Below, one piece after another: positions 8,424-17,241 of a DNA stretch of 64,000 bases. The position numbers were made by a program, and so were the translations under genes. Source of the DNA: CAWVSB01 sp046710535 (lineage in GTDB: Bacteria; Pseudomonadota; Gammaproteobacteria; Pseudomonadales; CAWVSB01). The notes below the pieces were generated by a model. It searched no databases, was not told where the DNA came from, and saw only the letters and a list, made by a program, of their open reading frames with translations. Each line of letters begins with the position of its first letter. The stretch's first letter is position 1. The DNA is taken from NCBI GenBank assembly GCA_046710535.1, contig JBKEHH010000005.1, positions 199,151 to 263,150 of the forward strand, read 5' to 3'.

Positions 8424-9707
8424 ATGAGCGTTGCTAACAGAGTTTTAATCGCGCTAATTTTGGGTATTGTCGTCGGGCTTATTCTAAATATCTCTGACTT
8501 AGTGCATGCCGCGTGGATAGAAGAATATTTTATTAGCGGCATTTTTTATGTAGTGGGCAAGCTCTTTGTCAACGCGCTCAAAATGCTGGTAGTGCCATTG
8601 GTTTTATTTTCCCTTATACCGGGCATTATTGGTATTGGCGACATAAGCTTATTAGGCCGTATTGGCACCAAAGCCGTCGCCCTTTATTTGGCGACCACTG
8701 CAATTGCTATTACTACGGCGATAACATTTGCTGTGAGCTTTGGTATTGGTCAGGGTATGAATATTGAAACTCCGACAGCTTATGCTGGCAAGGAAGCAGG
8801 TGCGTTCTCTGACGTATTAATTGGCATAGTGCCTACCAATCCAATTGCAGCGATGGCCAATGGAGATATGCTATCGATCATTTTCTTCGCCATATTTTTC
8901 GGCATTGCAATGCTATCTATGGCCAAAGAATCAAAAGAGTTAGTGGCACTAGTTGAGCAAATCAATAGTGTCATTATGCATATGGTCACTATGGTTATGT
9001 ATTTTGCCCCGATTGCGGTTTTTTGCTTGGTGACCAAAGCAATTGCTGAATTGGGTATTGAGCTATTAGGCCAATTAGCAGGTTATGTTTTAGTATTACT
9101 GGCAGCGCTTATCTTCCATGTGCTGGTCACTCAAATGATATTCCTTAAAGCCTTTACCGGCTTAAATATTCGCCTATTTTTAGAAAAAATACGCACCGCC
9201 CAATTATTTGCCTTTAGTACCTCTAGCTCTGGTGCAACTATCCCCATCACGCTGCAAACGGTACAAGAGCGCTTAGGAGTAGACCGGTCAGTCTCTTCTT
9301 TTTGTGTTCCTTTCGGCGCCACCATTAACATGGACGGTACCGCTATGATGCAGGGTGTTGCCACGGTATTTATCGCCAACATCTATGGTATAGATCTTGG
9401 CTTAAGCGAATACCTATTGGTTATTGTCACCGCGGTTTTAGCCTCTATAGGTACCGCCGCAGTGCCTTCTGTTGGCCTAGTGATGCTAACGCTGGTGTTC
9501 AGCCAAGTAGGCCTGCCGGTTGAAGGTATTGCTATTATCCTTGGGGTCGATCGCTTACTGGATATGGTACGCACCGCGGTTAACGTATCTGGTGATGCCG
9601 TAGTCACTACCATCGTCGCCAAAAGCGAAAACTGTATTGACCTAGATGTATTCAACGACCCAGCAGCTGGGATTATCGACGACCCACAGACCGCCTCCAC
9701 GTCTTAA
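8424..9707 (+). CDS. Dicarboxylate/amino acid:cation symporter (DAACS)
   Basis: A 427-residue inner-membrane carrier of the glutamate/C4-dicarboxylate:Na+ or H+ symporter family (GltP/DctA-like). Support: about eight hydrophobic helices, the serine-rich re-entrant loop AFSTSSSGATIPITL, the NMDGTA motif of helix 7, and the DRLLDMVRTAVNVSGD substrate-binding helix 8. The conserved Arg of DRLLDMVRTAVN favours an acidic substrate, but the exact one cannot be read. It sits between ubiC and ubiA without any known link to quinone synthesis. Confidence 0.9.
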   Translation: MSVANRVLIALILGIVVGLILNISDLVHAAWIEEYFISGIFYVVGKLFVNALKMLVVPLVLFSLIPGIIGIGDISLLGRIGTKAVALYLATTAIAITTAITFAVSFGIGQGMNIETPTAYAGKEAGAFSDVLIGIVPTNPIAAMANGDMLSIIFFAIFFGIAMLSMAKESKELVALVEQINSVIMHMVTMVMYFAPIAVFCLVTKAIAELGIELLGQLAGYVLVLLAALIFHVLVTQMIFLKAFTGLNIRLFLEKIRTAQLFAFSTSSSGATIPITLQTVQERLGVDRSVSSFCVPFGATINMDGTAMMQGVATVFIANIYGIDLGLSEYLLVIVTAVLASIGTAAVPSVGLVMLTLVFSQVGLPVEGIAIILGVDRLLDMVRTAVNVSGDAVVTTIVAKSENCIDLDVFNDPAAGIIDDPQTASTS

Positions 9708-9714
9708 TCGCCCG

Positions 9715-9755
9715 TAGAGTAAGCTAAGCTTTGCCCACAAGCTGAGCATACTCTA
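9715..9755. terminator. Imperfect hairpin after the symporter gene
   Basis: Stem of about 17 bp with two mismatches (9715-9731 with 9739-9755), 7-nt loop TGCCCAC, starting 8 nt after the symporter stop. It lacks a strong T tract (TAGTCTGGGTTTT follows), so it may be a weak terminator or processing structure. Confidence 0.45.
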
Positions 9756-9788
9756 TAGTCTGGGTTTTAATGGTCACACGTCAGAATT

Positions 9789-10646
9789 ATGCTCCACCGC
9801 CTGTCATTATATAAACAGCTTATGCGCACCGACAAACCCATTGGCACACTGCTGCTGTTATGGCCGACGCTGTGGGGTTTACTATTGGCGAGTGGTGGTA
9901 GCCCCAGTGTTAAAAACCTTATTATTTTTTGTTTCGGCTGCTGGCTGATGCGTTCTGCCGGCTGCGTAATAAATGACTTTGCTGATCGAAAAATAGATGG
10001 CGGCGTTAAGCGAACTCAAGGACGACCACTAGTAACTGGCGCGGTGTCGAGCAAAGAAGCGCTAGGATTATTCGCCACGCTTTGTATTGCTGCTTTTATT
10101 TTAGTATTGCAAACCAATACGCTGACCATAATGCTGTCTGTTGCCGCCGTGGCGCTAGCGGCAACCTACCCGTTTATGAAGCGTTACACTCATCTGCCAC
10201 AAGTTGTTTTAGGGGCGGCGTTTTCATGGTCTATCCCAATGGCCTTTAGCGCCGAAACCAACAGTCTACCCGCCGCTTTGTGGTTGCTGTATGCCGCCAA
10301 TGTTGTTTGGACGGTTGCTTACGATACTTTTTATGCCATGGTAGACCGCGATGATGATGTGAAAATTGGGGTTAAATCCACCGCCATTTTATTTGGCCGC
10401 TATGACCGGTTAATAACCGCTGTGTTACAAATTATTGTTATCGCGCTGCTGATAGCTAGCGGCATCGTGTTCGAGCTAGGGGCTGTTTATTACACCAGCC
10501 TAGCTGTTGTTAACGCACTGTTTGTTTATCAGCAAATACTCATTAAAAACCGTGATGGCGAGCAATGCTTTAACGCTTTTTTACACAACAATTATGTCGG
10601 CATGGTTATTTGTATTGGCATTGCCTTAGACCTGTGGCTTAGCTAA
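9789..10646 (+). CDS. ubiA: 4-hydroxybenzoate octaprenyltransferase
   Basis: A 285-residue integral membrane prenyltransferase. UbiA attaches the polyprenyl tail to 4-hydroxybenzoate in ubiquinone synthesis. The first Asp-rich motif NDFADRKID is at 62-70 and the second region reads YDTFYAMVDRDDD near residue 178. About eight to nine membrane helices and an N-terminal RTDKPIGTLLLLWPTLW typical of UbiA are visible. The following gene starts immediately after the stop (TAAATG), so the two are co-transcribed. Confidence 0.95.
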   Translation: MLHRLSLYKQLMRTDKPIGTLLLLWPTLWGLLLASGGSPSVKNLIIFCFGCWLMRSAGCVINDFADRKIDGGVKRTQGRPLVTGAVSSKEALGLFATLCIAAFILVLQTNTLTIMLSVAAVALAATYPFMKRYTHLPQVVLGAAFSWSIPMAFSAETNSLPAALWLLYAANVVWTVAYDTFYAMVDRDDDVKIGVKSTAILFGRYDRLITAVLQIIVIALLIASGIVFELGAVYYTSLAVVNALFVYQQILIKNRDGEQCFNAFLHNNYVGMVICIGIALDLWLS

Positions 10647-11783
10647 ATGCGCGTAGAATTTATCGACTCAATTAATGAAGTAAATGCCGCGCAGTGGAAT
10701 GACATTAGCGGCACAGACTACCCATTTATGCGCCATGAATTTTTAGCTGCATTAGAGAATAGTGGCTGCACCAATGAGAAGTCTGGTTGGCAGCCATATC
10801 ACGCTTTGGTTTATCAACATGATGTTCTTTGCGCGGTATTACCACTGTATTTAAAAACCCATTCTTATGGTGAGTATGTCTTTGATTGGAGCTGGGCCGA
10901 TGCCTACCGCCAAAATGGTATTCCTTATTACCCTAAATTGGTCAGCTCCATTCCATTTACACCATCTACTGGCCCACGCCTATGCGTAAAAAATGCAGAC
11001 TACAGCGTAGTACTTGCCACGGTAGTTGATGCTATTACCCAAGTATGCGAGCAAGACAATCTCAGTGGCTGGCATTTATTATTTACCGAGCAAGACAAAA
11101 AACTCGCCTGCACTCAGGTTAACTTAATGCATCGCATCGGGTCCCAATACCATTGGTTTAACAATAGCTATCAAAGTTTCGATGATTTTTTGGCCGACTT
11201 TAGCTCACGCAAACGTAAAAATCTCCGCAAAGAGCGTAAGCGAGTTTTCCAGCAAGACATTACATTTAAGGTGTTAACTGGCGACGACTTAACGCCAGAA
11301 GTATGGGAACGCTTTTACTATTTTTATCAAATAACCTACGCTAAACGTAGCGGTCACGGCGGTTACTTAAATGAGGAGTTTTTTAACGCCTTAAGCCAAA
11401 CCATGAGCCAGCAAATAGTTTTAGTGATGGCTTATCAAAACGGTCAAGCTGTTGCGGGTGCGCTCAATTTTAAGTCAAGCGACACACTATACGGTCGTTA
11501 CTGGGGCACAGTAGTCGACATTGACGGTCTACATTTTGAAACGTGTTATTACCAAGGTATAGAATACTGTATTGCCAATGGTTTACAAAAGTTTGACCCT
11601 GGGGCCCAAGGCGAGCATAAAATTCAACGCGGCTTTACTCCCATCGAAACCGACTCATGGCACTGGCTGGCACATCCTGGTTTTAGTGATGCAGTTGCCG
11701 ACTTTTTAGATCGGGAAACAGTACAGATTAAACAATATATTAATGATGCGGCTGGATATTTACCGTTTAAAAATAGCGCGTAA
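10647..11783 (+). CDS. GNAT-family N-acetyltransferase (COG3146-like)
   Basis: A 378-residue protein of the COG3146 type (peptidoglycan-bridge/FemX-like GNAT fold). Support: FSSRKRKNLRKERKRV near residue 190, YQITYAKRSGHGGYL near 230, and the C-terminal FDPGAQGEHKIQRGFTP motif characteristic of this family. Members are widespread in proteobacteria, often beside lipid or quinone genes, and their substrate is not established. It is translated directly after ubiA with zero spacing. Family assignment is firm; function is unknown. Confidence 0.8.
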   Translation: MRVEFIDSINEVNAAQWNDISGTDYPFMRHEFLAALENSGCTNEKSGWQPYHALVYQHDVLCAVLPLYLKTHSYGEYVFDWSWADAYRQNGIPYYPKLVSSIPFTPSTGPRLCVKNADYSVVLATVVDAITQVCEQDNLSGWHLLFTEQDKKLACTQVNLMHRIGSQYHWFNNSYQSFDDFLADFSSRKRKNLRKERKRVFQQDITFKVLTGDDLTPEVWERFYYFYQITYAKRSGHGGYLNEEFFNALSQTMSQQIVLVMAYQNGQAVAGALNFKSSDTLYGRYWGTVVDIDGLHFETCYYQGIEYCIANGLQKFDPGAQGEHKIQRGFTPIETDSWHWLAHPGFSDAVADFLDRETVQIKQYINDAAGYLPFKNSA

Positions 11784-12314
11784 CACAGAAGGATTAAAAT
11801 CCTGCTCAGAGCCTTTATTAGGCTGCTGTATTTCATCCGGTATCTCTTGCCACCGCTCTTTAATTTTTTAATGACAGTAGCCGTCAAATGCGACTCATCT
11901 TGAAAACCTTTGGTCGTATCAGAAAAATTGTAATCAGTGACATAAACCGTGAATTTTGATAGAGTTCTTGCTGACAACGCAATCGTTACAGTAGTTATCA
12001 ATTAATTACTTATACAAATATATAAAGTCTTCTTTAATTGATCGTAGAATAACTAGACTTAAATTCGCAAAGCTTCGGATATGACGATTGTTGGAGCACG
12101 ATAACTAATATCAGAGGTTTGCACCAAAAACTAACCAAACCAGCAGATACCCCTAAAATACCCCAAATGAGGGTGACGTTTGCCCTCGAAATATTCCAAG
12201 ATATATCATAAATAATCGATATAGCTAGCAAGCAAGGCAAGCGTTGGAAACAACCAATAGTCTTAATGCCCTTTTACAGTAACGTTAGACCACTCAATAA
12301 TAAGGTGATACATC
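11784..12314. other. Intergenic region, about 530 bp, no clear gene
   Basis: AT-rich spacer with no convincing coding sequence. On the minus strand at about 11800-12000 a TTG-started frame becomes markedly more protein-like after a +1 shift near 11865 (KERWQEIPDEIQQPNKGSE), which might be a faint gene remnant. I do not recognise it. No tRNA, terminator or operator was identified. Confidence 0.4.
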
Positions 12315-13490
12315 ATGGCCACAGCAAAAATTCAGGAACAATCGCCGGCGCAAGCAATGATGGATCAAATCATTGCCATGCAGCCTCGCCTGCGGGAGCG
12401 TTCAGGGCAAACTAGAACAGATCGTAAAGTAGCACAGGCTACTGTCGATGAATTGCAGGAGCTAGGCTTCTTCCTGGCATTACAGCCTAGACAATACGGC
12501 GGTCTCGAGTTTAGCCCTCAAGACTTTTTTGCCACGCAAATGGCCATAGCCGAAGGCTGTATGTCCAGCGCCTGGGCGTGTGGAATTATTGCGGTACATT
12601 CGTTTCAAATAGCGCTAATGGATGATCGTGCGCAACAGGATGTGTGGGGTAAGAACATAAATACGCGGGTGTCTTCTTCTTATGCCCCGATGGGTAAAGT
12701 CGAGCCAGTAGAAGGCGGATTTAAATTCAGCGGCCGCTGGGGCTGGTCCAGCGGCTGTGACCACTGTAGCTGGGTGCTATTGGGCGGTATTATCGCCGGC
12801 GAAGGTTACCGCACATTTTTAGTCCCGAAAGAAGATTACACTATCGAGGATACTTGGCAGTCTATGGGCCTACAAGGTACTGGTAGTAACGATATTATTG
12901 TAAACGATGTATTTGTTCCCGATTACCGTACCCATAAACAAATGGACGGCTTTTTGATTCAAAATCCAGGCAAGGCAGTTAATCCACAACCATTATTTCA
13001 ATTGCCGTGGGCCCAAATTTTTGCCCGCACAGTTTCTACTCCGGCTATCGGAGCCTGTAAAGAAGCGCTGCGCTTATATAAGCAAGGAGCGCTTAACAAG
13101 CAAAGTAATGACCCCACTAAGTTAGCCGGCGATACCGCAACCCAAGAACGCATTGCTCGCGCTCAACACGAAATCGATGCCATGGAAGCGCTACTATTTC
13201 GCAACTTTGATCGGATGATGGATCTGGTAAATGCCGGTGAGGAAGTGCCTTTAGACGATAGAATTCACTACCGTTATCAGGCCTCTCTAGTAATAGAAAA
13301 ATCGATCGAGATTGTTGATTTATTGTTTGAAGTCGCTGGTGGCGGCTCGGTGTTTTTGGGTAGTGAAATCCAACAGCGATTTCTTGATATTCACACCGCC
13401 AGGGCACATGTAGCGAACAATCCCGTAGGCTTTGCCCGCAACTTAGGCTCGGTAGCCCTAGGTTCAGAGAATACGGATATGTTTGTTTAA
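12315..13490 (+). CDS. Acyl-CoA dehydrogenase-fold flavin monooxygenase (HsaA/HpaB-group D-like)
   Basis: A 391-residue protein of the acyl-CoA dehydrogenase fold in the subgroup containing HsaA and other two-component FMN/FAD hydroxylases. Support: the N-terminal helical domain with LQPRQYGGLEFSP near 53-66, a middle beta domain with GRWGWSSGCDHCSWVLLGG, and a C-terminal LLFEVAGGGSVFLGS stretch. Such oxygenases use reduced flavin from a partner reductase to hydroxylate aromatic or steroid-like rings. No reductase or ring-cleavage gene is adjacent, so substrate and partner are unknown. Start has GGTGATAC upstream, a weak ribosome site. Confidence 0.8.
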   Translation: MATAKIQEQSPAQAMMDQIIAMQPRLRERSGQTRTDRKVAQATVDELQELGFFLALQPRQYGGLEFSPQDFFATQMAIAEGCMSSAWACGIIAVHSFQIALMDDRAQQDVWGKNINTRVSSSYAPMGKVEPVEGGFKFSGRWGWSSGCDHCSWVLLGGIIAGEGYRTFLVPKEDYTIEDTWQSMGLQGTGSNDIIVNDVFVPDYRTHKQMDGFLIQNPGKAVNPQPLFQLPWAQIFARTVSTPAIGACKEALRLYKQGALNKQSNDPTKLAGDTATQERIARAQHEIDAMEALLFRNFDRMMDLVNAGEEVPLDDRIHYRYQASLVIEKSIEIVDLLFEVAGGGSVFLGSEIQQRFLDIHTARAHVANNPVGFARNLGSVALGSENTDMFV

Positions 13491-13582
13491 AACTGTGGCC
13501 AAACAAGAACCCAAAACATAAACTGCTAGTCGTGGCTGAAATTGAGATAAGCGCTAAAAAAAGTAACGGTGAAACCGCCAGC

Positions 13583-14179
13583 CTACTGCTTTTGCCAATG
13601 TAGCATTCGATTATTAGCAGGCATCTCATTGTCTGCTAATAACTTAAATCCTTGCGCGTTAGCTAATTCATTCACTGCTTCGAAATCACGGATCCCACTG
13701 CCTTGATTTTGCTGCGCTAGCAAAGTATCAAACCGAGCATTGCTACTACTTGTATATTTACCACCATAATTAAACGGCCCATATATACATAGCGTAGTGC
13801 AATTAGGTAGGTATTTGCCTATCCCTTTAAAAAAATTTTGTACCGAAGGCCACGACATTATATGCAGTGTATTAGCGGAAAAAACTCCGTCAATATCATC
13901 TGCTAACTGCCACGGTTCATCGTTTACATTAAGTGATATTGGTTTAATAAGATTAGATAAATTTTCCTCAGCCAACCATTGGCTAATGCCAGCATGATAT
14001 TGCGGCTGGTCAGCCGTTTGCCAAACTAGCTGCGGTAAGCGCTTGGCGAAATACACGCTGTGCTGACCAGTACCGCTGCCTATTTCGAGTATTTTTTTAT
14101 TATCGTTAAACGCCGTTGTTAGCAGCTCTAAAATAACGCCCTTATTATTTTCGCAGGCTTGTGAAAACGGCTTTGTCAT
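13583..14179 (-). CDS. DUF938 class I SAM-dependent methyltransferase
   Basis: A 198-residue DUF938 protein: KPFSQACENNKGVIL at the N terminus, SAM motif EIGSGTGQHSVYFAKRLP near 37-54, and GVFSANTLHIMSWP near 100. The target is unknown in the family. The frame is open to 14215, but that start would overlap yaaA. The ATG at 14179 gives the normal family N terminus and follows the yaaA stop by 8 nt, so the two form a minus-strand pair. Confidence 0.85.
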   Translation of the reverse strand: MTKPFSQACENNKGVILELLTTAFNDNKKILEIGSGTGQHSVYFAKRLPQLVWQTADQPQYHAGISQWLAEENLSNLIKPISLNVNDEPWQLADDIDGVFSANTLHIMSWPSVQNFFKGIGKYLPNCTTLCIYGPFNYGGKYTSSSNARFDTLLAQQNQGSGIRDFEAVNELANAQGFKLLADNEMPANNRMLHWQKQ

Positions 14180-14187
14180 AATCTCTA

Positions 14188-14961
14188 TTATTGTTCTTGG
14201 CGGGTAAATACCCAATCGTTACCGACCGTCATATCACTATTAAAGCGGTAACCGTCAACATTAAAGTCTTTGATATCTTCTGCCTTTTTAATTTTGTTTT
14301 TAATAATATAAGCGGCCATCATGCCGCGGGCTTTTTTGGCGTAAAAACTAATGATTTTATATTTGCCGTTTTTATAATCTTTGAATACTGGAGTTACCAT
14401 ATCGGCGTCTAATTGTTTTAACTGCACTGATTTAAAGTACTCATTAGACGCTAGATTAACTAACACCTTATTACCAGAATCTTTAATGTCTTGGTTAAGT
14501 AGATCGGTGATTTTATTATCCCAAAACTGATATAAGTCTTTTCCGCCGTTATTGACAAATTTGGTGCCCATTTCTAGGCGGTAAGGTTGCATTAAATCTA
14601 ACGGCCGCAATAAGCCATAGAGGCCAGACAAAATACGCAAATGCTTTTGTGCAAAGGTGAACTCTGCCGTACTAAAGGTCTCGGCTTGCATGCCGGTATA
14701 AACATCGCCTTTAAAAGCTAATACTGCTGCGCGGGCATTGTTGGTATCAAACGGTTGCTGGAACGTTTGAAAGCGGTCGTAGTTTAGCGTGCCTATTTTG
14801 TCGCTGACTGACATCAAGCTTGAAATGTCATGGGGTGCTAGCTTTTGCAATTGGTTAATTAATTGCTGTGACTGATCTAAAAACCTTGGCTGACTGGTTT
14901 TAGTGGTTGCTAAAGGTGATTCATAGTCTAAGGTTTTGGCAGGGGATATAACCATTAACAT
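14188..14961 (-). CDS. yaaA: Peroxide stress protein YaaA
   Basis: 257 residues, full length for the YaaA/DUF328 family. Support: N-terminal MLMVISPAKTLDYESP, the central FKGDVYTGMQAETF and LRILSGLYGLLRPLDLMQPYR blocks, and C-terminal FYAKKARGMMAAYI. In E. coli YaaA lowers free iron and limits hydroxyl-radical damage during peroxide stress. The DUF938 methyltransferase follows 8 nt downstream. Confidence 0.95.
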   Translation of the reverse strand: MLMVISPAKTLDYESPLATTKTSQPRFLDQSQQLINQLQKLAPHDISSLMSVSDKIGTLNYDRFQTFQQPFDTNNARAAVLAFKGDVYTGMQAETFSTAEFTFAQKHLRILSGLYGLLRPLDLMQPYRLEMGTKFVNNGGKDLYQFWDNKITDLLNQDIKDSGNKVLVNLASNEYFKSVQLKQLDADMVTPVFKDYKNGKYKIISFYAKKARGMMAAYIIKNKIKKAEDIKDFNVDGYRFNSDMTVGNDWVFTRQEQ

Positions 14962-15093
14962 GGCAGGTTTTCTCCGTATATTTAGTACTGTGTCTGTAAT
15001 TTAAGCTTAATTCTATTACACTACCACAGCTTAGATAAAAATTGGCCCGACATTTTTTATGGGTATTTAGCTTAATAATAAAAGGTAGCAGGA

Positions 15094-16506
15094 ATGGATT
15101 TTATGATGCTTTGGCAGCAAACAGTTTCTCAGGTTGCCGCTGGTTTTTGCGTGGTGTTTATTACTGCTTGCAGCGTCAACCCAGTTACTGGCGAAAACGA
15201 GCTAAGCTTGATGTCGCAAAACGAGGAATTAAATGTTGGCAATCAGCAGTATTCGCCCACCCAACAAAGCCAGGGCGGCCAATATTATCTCGACAGTGAA
15301 CTTATTTTTTATGTCTCGTCTGTGGGCAAGAAACTCGCGGCAGTAAGTGACCGCCCTGACCTTCCTTATGAGTTTGTTATATTAAATAATTCTGTACCTA
15401 ACGCCTGGGCCTTACCTGGCGGTAAAATTGCACTAAACCGCGGCTTATTGTTGGAGTTGCAAGACGAGGCCGAACTAGCCGCTGTATTAGGCCATGAGAT
15501 TGTTCACGCCGCTGCCAGACACACCGCGGCGCGGATGACTAAAAACCAAATACTTGGGATTGGGGTTGCCGTCCTAGGAATTGGTCTTAGCGGCAATGAA
15601 TACCAAGGGTTAATTTTAGGCAGCGCGGCCCTTGGCTCGCAACTGGTACAAAGTAAATATGGCCGTGATGCGGAGCTGGAGTCAGACTATTACGGCATGG
15701 AGTATATGGCTAAAGCAGGCTATGACATACAAGGCGCGGTAGAGCTACAAAAGACTTTTGTGCGTTTATCAAAAGGCCAACAAAACGACATTATTAGCGG
15801 CCTGTTTGCTAGCCACCCGCCCTCGCAAGAACGAGTTGATACCAATATTGCCACCGCTATTGAGCTAGGTGCTGGCGGGGTTAGAAACAAAGCCCTTTAT
15901 CAACAGCGTATTGCCCAGCTTAAAAAAGATAGGCCAGCTTACCAAGCCTATGATAAAGGGAGGAAAGCACTACAAGACAAAGATTATAGCGCTGCTTTAA
16001 CTTTTGCTAAAACCGCTATTGCCATACAACCAAAAGAAAGTATTTTCTATGAGCTTAATGGGTTGGGTCTAGAAGGCAGCGGCAATCAAAAAGACGCTTT
16101 AGCCAGTTATGACCAAGCTATCAAACTGAACAATCAATTGTTTAGTCATTATTTACAGCGTGGTTTGCTGAAACAAACCATGGATGACAATAAGGGCGCT
16201 GAAGCCGATTTAACTGCCAGTAAAAAACTACTGCCAACTCAGGCGGCTGCAAATGCTTTAGGTAAAGCCGCTTTCGCCCAAGGAAAAACAGACCAAGCAG
16301 TAGCTAATTTGCAAGAGAGTGCAGAAGCTGGCGGCGCACTCGGCCAGCAGTCGCGACTGTTGCTAGAGAAAATTGAGCTGCCAACAAACCCTGCTAAATA
16401 TGTCCCCACTAAATTAGGCTTAAATAGTAATGGCTACTTAACGGTTATTATCGGCAATAGAGCCAGTGTAAGTATAACCAACCCAGTTATTGAAATTTTG
16501 CAGTAG
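15094..16506 (+). CDS. M48-family metalloprotease lipoprotein with TPRs (BepA-like), C terminus cut by TAG
   Basis: A 470-codon frame for an outer-membrane-associated zinc protease of the M48/BepA type, which surveys outer-membrane protein assembly. A lipoprotein signal ends at C26 (ITAC). It has the zinc motif HEIVH at 134-138, the third-ligand region AELESDYYGMEYM near 195, and a C-terminal half with TPR-like repeats (about 275-425). The frame stops at TAG 16504-16506, yet the same frame carries 49 further sensible codons to a TGA at 16654-16656, so the protein is probably shortened. Starts at the ATGs at 15103/15106 are alternatives, with AGGA 9 nt before 15103. The signal peptide lacks the usual basic residues. 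Confidence 0.85.
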   Translation: MDFMMLWQQTVSQVAAGFCVVFITACSVNPVTGENELSLMSQNEELNVGNQQYSPTQQSQGGQYYLDSELIFYVSSVGKKLAAVSDRPDLPYEFVILNNSVPNAWALPGGKIALNRGLLLELQDEAELAAVLGHEIVHAAARHTAARMTKNQILGIGVAVLGIGLSGNEYQGLILGSAALGSQLVQSKYGRDAELESDYYGMEYMAKAGYDIQGAVELQKTFVRLSKGQQNDIISGLFASHPPSQERVDTNIATAIELGAGGVRNKALYQQRIAQLKKDRPAYQAYDKGRKALQDKDYSAALTFAKTAIAIQPKESIFYELNGLGLEGSGNQKDALASYDQAIKLNNQLFSHYLQRGLLKQTMDDNKGAEADLTASKKLLPTQAAANALGKAAFAQGKTDQAVANLQESAEAGGALGQQSRLLLEKIELPTNPAKYVPTKLGLNSNGYLTVIIGNRASVSITNPVIEILQ

Positions 16507-16656
16507 GACGGCCAATGGCGTAGCGCCAAGCAGCTTACCGTTAAGCAAACTATTGGCTCAGGGAAACAGCTAGCAGCAATTGACACTGGCATTGGTCCAT
16601 TAACCGCGGAACAGGCTAAGTATTATCAAGTACGGGTAATTAAAGTTCAGTGGTGA
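16507..16656 (+). pseudogene. In-frame C-terminal remainder of the M48 protease
   Basis: Forty-nine codons in the same frame as the protease gene, directly after its TAG. They read like the normal end of this family (a DTGIGPL turn followed by YYQVRVIKVQW) and stop with TGA at 16654. Either a nonsense mutation, stop read-through or a base error separates them from the main frame. Confidence 0.7.
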
Positions 16657-16710
16657 TTAGTTAAATACTGACGCTATAATAGCGTCACAATAATAATTTA
16701 AGCAGTATTG

Positions 16711-17241
16711 ATGGTGACAAAAACTTTTATCTCCCGCATCACTGGTAACTTTGATGCGATTAGCGAATGGCTAGGCCGAACAGTTGCATGGTTGATTTTG
16801 GCCATGGCGATTGCTACCGGCGCAGTAGTCGTTGTGCGCTATGCTCTTGGCTCCGGCTCTATTGCGCTGCAGGAGTCGATCAGCTATTTGCATGCTACCG
16901 TTTTTATGCTCGGCATCTGCTATACCTTAAAGCACGACCAACATGTGCGGGTTGATGTTTTTTACCAAGGTTTTTCAGACACAACCCGGGCCTGGGTTAA
17001 TGCTATAGGCAGCATTATTTTTATTTTCCCACTGTGTATTTTCATTATTTTTATTAGCCTTACCTATGTCGGTAACTCTTGGGTAATTAGAGAAGGCTCT
17101 GCCGACCCCGGCGGCATTCATGGGGTGTATTTGCTAAAGACCTTAATCCCTATTTTGGGTGTTACTTTGCTGATGCAAGCGGTTAGCGTTGTATTAACCA
17201 ATTGTGCAACGTTAATGTCGTTTTATGGCAGCAAAGAATGA
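16711..17241 (+). CDS. TRAP transporter small permease (DctQ)
   Basis: A 176-residue four-helix membrane protein of the DctQ family, the small subunit of tripartite ATP-independent periplasmic transporters. Support: helices near 20-40, 55-75, 95-118 and 138-160, and motifs QESISYLHATVFMLG and KHDQHVRVDVFY. A TTG at 16708 also opens the frame, but ATG 16711 is preferred. Its stop overlaps the start of the large permease gene (ATGA), so the two are translationally coupled. Confidence 0.9.
   Translation: MVTKTFISRITGNFDAISEWLGRTVAWLILAMAIATGAVVVVRYALGSGSIALQESISYLHATVFMLGICYTLKHDQHVRVDVFYQGFSDTTRAWVNAIGSIIFIFPLCIFIIFISLTYVGNSWVIREGSADPGGIHGVYLLKTLIPILGVTLLMQAVSVVLTNCATLMSFYGSKE

Noticed and set aside
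11624..12001. 125-codon minus-strand frame after the GNAT gene
   Set aside because: Starts with TTG, overlaps the GNAT gene on the other strand. A shifted frame near 11865 looks more protein-like, but I cannot assign it.
12034..12240. 68-codon hydrophobic minus-strand frame
   Set aside because: No ribosome site and no neighbour logic; hydrophobic by AT-rich composition.
13117..13629. 170-codon minus-strand frame
   Set aside because: Shadow of the HsaA-like gene and the DUF938 gene end; both have strong family motifs.
15042..15299. Alternative frame over the M48 protease start
   Set aside because: The other frame carries the lipoprotein signal and the family sequence.
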